From positions 1 to 7,311 of the forward strand of contig JAIRWW010000108.1 in the NCBI GenBank assembly GCA_031268685.1: a DNA stretch of 7,311 nucleotides. The letters are read 5' to 3'. Below the pieces are notes generated by a model. The model had not been told where the DNA came from. It saw only the letters and a program-made list of their open reading frames with translations, and searched no databases. Position 1 is the stretch's first letter. Every line of letters starts with the position of its first letter. A program made the position numbers and the translations under genes. This stretch comes from Azoarcus sp. GTDB lineage: Bacteria; Pseudomonadota; Gammaproteobacteria; Burkholderiales; Rhodocyclaceae. Of this stretch, positions 5,586 through 7,311 are shown piece by piece.

Positions 5586-6566
5586 TCACCGTGCGCCGCC
5601 AAATACCGGCGCTTGCCAATAGCACTTGAGCTTGCGCGCATGTTCGGGATCGAGCTTGTTGAGCACGATCTGGATCACGTTCCTGGAAAACGTCACCGCG
5701 GCATGATCCGACCAATCCATCGCGCAAACATCCTGAAGCAGGATGTTATCGACCCTGGCCCCCTGCCCCTGTTCGATGAACGCCGCCTGCCATGGCGTAA
5801 TAAGTTCATCGAAGCGGGTAGCGACATTTGTGTAGACGATGCCGGGCCGCGTTTCGCCATGGCCATTGAGTTCGACGTAAAAGGGCGACTCCGGCATGGC
5901 TTGCTGGGCGGCGCCCGGCATTCCGGCGCGTTCGAGTTGCCCAAACACGTAATCCTTCAAGCCCAGTTTCTCGCTCAAAACAGCAAGCTTAGAGACTGTC
6001 GTCGGATGGTTGGACGCCGCCAGACCAATGACCTTGGTGACTTCTCCTTCTGGCGCCAGCAGGTTGGCGTAATACCGGATTTGTGCGCCGCCCTGGGAAT
6101 GACCGATCAGGGCTACATGTTCGGCCCCCGTAGCGCGCCGCACCCGAGCCACGAACGCGGCAATCTCTCGTGCCGAAGCGACGAGATCGCCCGTGGCGTT
6201 CAGGCCCGGCTTGCCGGTGGTATTGCCATAATTGGGCGCAAATACGCAATAACCGTGAGCAGCCAGAACCGGAGCCAAGCCATTCCAAGTGTTATAGACA
6301 TACTGCCAAGTGCCATGCACGAGAATGACGGGTTCCGGGTGCGCACTGGAGGGCTGGCACTGCCAGTCGTTGACGCCAGCCGGATTGATGTCCGGCGAAT
6401 CCAAAGAGAAAATTCGCGCGGAGGGCCAATTGGTTCCATTTTCCAAGCCTGGAACATCCATGTTCCAGTGGATCGCGCCTTCGAGCGGCTCGTCCGCCGC
6501 CGCGCAAATGGGTATTACCGCAAGCGCGGCGGCAAGGACAACGGAAAGAATCGGATGGAAATACAA
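5586..6566 (-). CDS. secreted alpha/beta-hydrolase, class 2-type triacylglycerol lipase/esterase
   Basis: The 326-residue product has a signal peptide with a hydrophobic core (5-20) and a probable cleavage after AAA at 22-24. PVILVHGTW (80-87) provides the oxyanion-hole HG. GHSQGG supplies the nucleophile Ser157, the RFDELITPW stretch the likely acid Asp253, and DWSDH the likely His288. The layout, with NDWxC before the first strand and GYCVFAPNYG after it, resembles secreted lipases common in actinobacteria. C70, C107, C281 and C315 could form disulfides outside the cytoplasm. Predicted role: hydrolysis of lipid or other esters outside the inner membrane; substrate unknown. The first codon is TTG (6566-6564), ten bases after the stop of the upstream membrane-protein gene. 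A GGGAGA inside that gene's end is about 16 bases away, further than ideal, so the start is uncertain and coupling is likely. It converges with the exosortase module across 40 bases. Confidence 0.88.
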   Translation of the reverse strand: MYFHPILSVVLAAALAVIPICAAADEPLEGAIHWNMDVPGLENGTNWPSARIFSLDSPDINPAGVNDWQCQPSSAHPEPVILVHGTWQYVYNTWNGLAPVLAAHGYCVFAPNYGNTTGKPGLNATGDLVASAREIAAFVARVRRATGAEHVALIGHSQGGAQIRYYANLLAPEGEVTKVIGLAASNHPTTVSKLAVLSEKLGLKDYVFGQLERAGMPGAAQQAMPESPFYVELNGHGETRPGIVYTNVATRFDELITPWQAAFIEQGQGARVDNILLQDVCAMDWSDHAAVTFSRNVIQIVLNKLDPEHARKLKCYWQAPVFGGAR

Positions 6567-6576
6567 ATTGGTCAGC

Positions 6577-7188
6577 TCACTTTCTCCCGACTACGCCGGG
6601 ATGCGCCACGGCATCTGGAAACCAGACAGTCGTAACGACGGAAACGGCAAAATCGAGCGCAACGACGCAAAACAGGACTATAGCCAGTTTTTTCTGGGCA
6701 GCAAGCGAGACAAGATTCAAAAGTCTTTTTGCAAGCGGTTGCAGCACATAAAAACAAAAAGCGCCGCCCGCAGCGAAAATAAAACTCGTCCAGAATGCGA
6801 TCCGGCCCTGAAAATTCAGCCAATAGCCATGATAATCCCACATCACCAAGCCAAACGCATACTCCATGATATAGCTTGCCAACAGTTCAGCCAGTGTTGC
6901 CACTACGCCAATCAAGAGAAACACCGCGAGCGGGCGCACATTGATACCCGCGAGCGTGCAAGGGCGGTTTCCGATAACCTGGAAAATCAAATACATGATC
7001 ATCACAGCGCCGAAACCGTAGATTGGAACATAGGGGCCGAAGTTGAACCCCCGGTTGATGAAGCTATGCTCCTGCACAGAAAAAAGTATCGTTTCATATA
7101 CCCAGCCTATGAACGAATACAGCAGGAACAAATAGAAGTAAATATATGAAGGAAGGTTTTCCGCACGGGACATTTGCGATGGGGACAT
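6577..7188 (-). CDS. putative ABC-transporter type IV / CmpB family membrane protein
   Basis: From ATG 7188 the product has 203 residues with about five membrane segments (near 17-34, 51-70, 86-114, 132-151, 168-190). YSFIGWVYE, NRGFNFGPYVPIYGFG (45-60) and WDYHGYWLNFQGRI (117-130) are the signatures of this family, which is named as a putative ABC-transporter permease although no transport function is established. It is best known from Firmicutes. Base composition is visibly more AT-rich than the genes to the left, which with the family's distribution suggests lateral acquisition. The frame stays open to a TTG at 7296, but that extension does not resemble the family. ATG 7188 has a weak AAGAG ten bases upstream; ATG 7173 and ATG 7221 are alternatives. 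A weak promoter pair (TTGTAT at 7245-7240, TATATG at 7224-7219, minus strand, 15-bp spacing) lies just upstream. It is the first gene of a two-gene unit with the lipase. Confidence 0.8.
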   Translation of the reverse strand: MSPSQMSRAENLPSYIYFYLFLLYSFIGWVYETILFSVQEHSFINRGFNFGPYVPIYGFGAVMIMYLIFQVIGNRPCTLAGINVRPLAVFLLIGVVATLAELLASYIMEYAFGLVMWDYHGYWLNFQGRIAFWTSFIFAAGGAFCFYVLQPLAKRLLNLVSLAAQKKLAIVLFCVVALDFAVSVVTTVWFPDAVAHPGVVGRK

Positions 7189-7196
7189 TTGCGATG
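7167..7196 (+). repeat. perfect 15-bp tandem duplication
   Basis: GGGACATTTGCGATG occurs twice in direct succession (7167-7181 and 7182-7196). The unit is five codons long, so it preserves frame in the minus-strand membrane-protein gene and doubles a possible start region (ATG 7188 and ATG 7173 are the two equivalent codons). Confidence 0.85.
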
Positions 7197-7311
7197 CACT
7201 CTTTGCGGGAAGTCCCGCCATATATGACAAAAGAAGCAAATACAATCGGCGGCGGCTTTCACCCTGGGCCAGATGGATTGCAGTCGACCCGATCAAGACC
7301 GGACATTACAA
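7189..7311. other. upstream region of the CmpB-family gene, no separate gene seen
   Basis: The stretch holds an inverted GCGGGA/TCCCGC pair (7205-7210 with 7213-7218), a weak minus-strand promoter candidate (7219-7245), and an open minus frame starting at TTG 7296 that lacks family resemblance. Nothing else is recognisable before the window ends. Confidence 0.3.

Noticed and set aside
5613..6635. 340-codon plus-strand frame opposite the lipase
   Set aside because: Antisense to a lipase with a signal peptide and a full Ser/Asp/His set; no domain seen in the plus-strand translation.
6310..7149. 279-codon plus-strand frame opposite the lipase start and CmpB-family gene
   Set aside because: The minus strand encodes a multi-pass membrane protein with clear family signatures; the plus translation is low-information and charged.

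Overview
The window comes from a GC-rich proteobacterium, most likely a betaproteobacterium. The basis is the strongly betaproteobacterial-looking YebC sequence, the yebC-ruvC pairing, and a Gram-negative exosortase module. No taxonomic marker was searched, so this is an inference.

Layout. (1) 89-1390, plus strand: two housekeeping genes, yebC (translation/transcription factor of the TACO1/PmpR family) and ruvC (Holliday junction resolvase), almost abutting. The usual continuation into ruvA-ruvB is absent. (2) 1391-1639: a gap starting at the ruvC stop. It holds a decayed C-terminal scrap of a MacB/FtsX-type ABC permease, then a short spacer with an 11-bp-phased direct repeat. (3) 1640-5545, plus strand: a compact protein-sorting module. 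It comprises a 722-codon exported VIT + VWA protein ending in a PEP-type tripartite sorting tail, an eight-TM-like exosortase with the Cys/Arg/His triad, and a small EpsI-like accessory protein that overlaps the exosortase stop by ATGA. The target and the exosortase are separated by about 200 bp of dyad-rich non-coding DNA. That DNA contains two hairpins and one solitary unit that looks like a CRISPR repeat (3896-3929). (4) 5586-7296, minus strand, convergent with the module: a membrane protein of the CmpB / 'ABC-transporter type IV' family followed by a secreted alpha/beta-hydrolase lipase. The membrane-protein gene is visibly more AT-rich than the rest and belongs to a family best known from Firmicutes, so lateral acquisition is plausible.

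How the parts work together. The VIT/VWA protein should be exported by Sec, held in the inner membrane by its C-terminal helix, and then processed by the neighbouring exosortase with help from the EpsI-like protein. Only one protein in the window carries a suitable tail, so this looks like a dedicated, one-substrate exosortase system. The lipase/CmpB pair is a separate unit. The most notable points for follow-up are the dedicated VIT/VWA-exosortase module, the lone CRISPR-repeat-like unit, and the MacB remnant marking a rearrangement beside ruvC.
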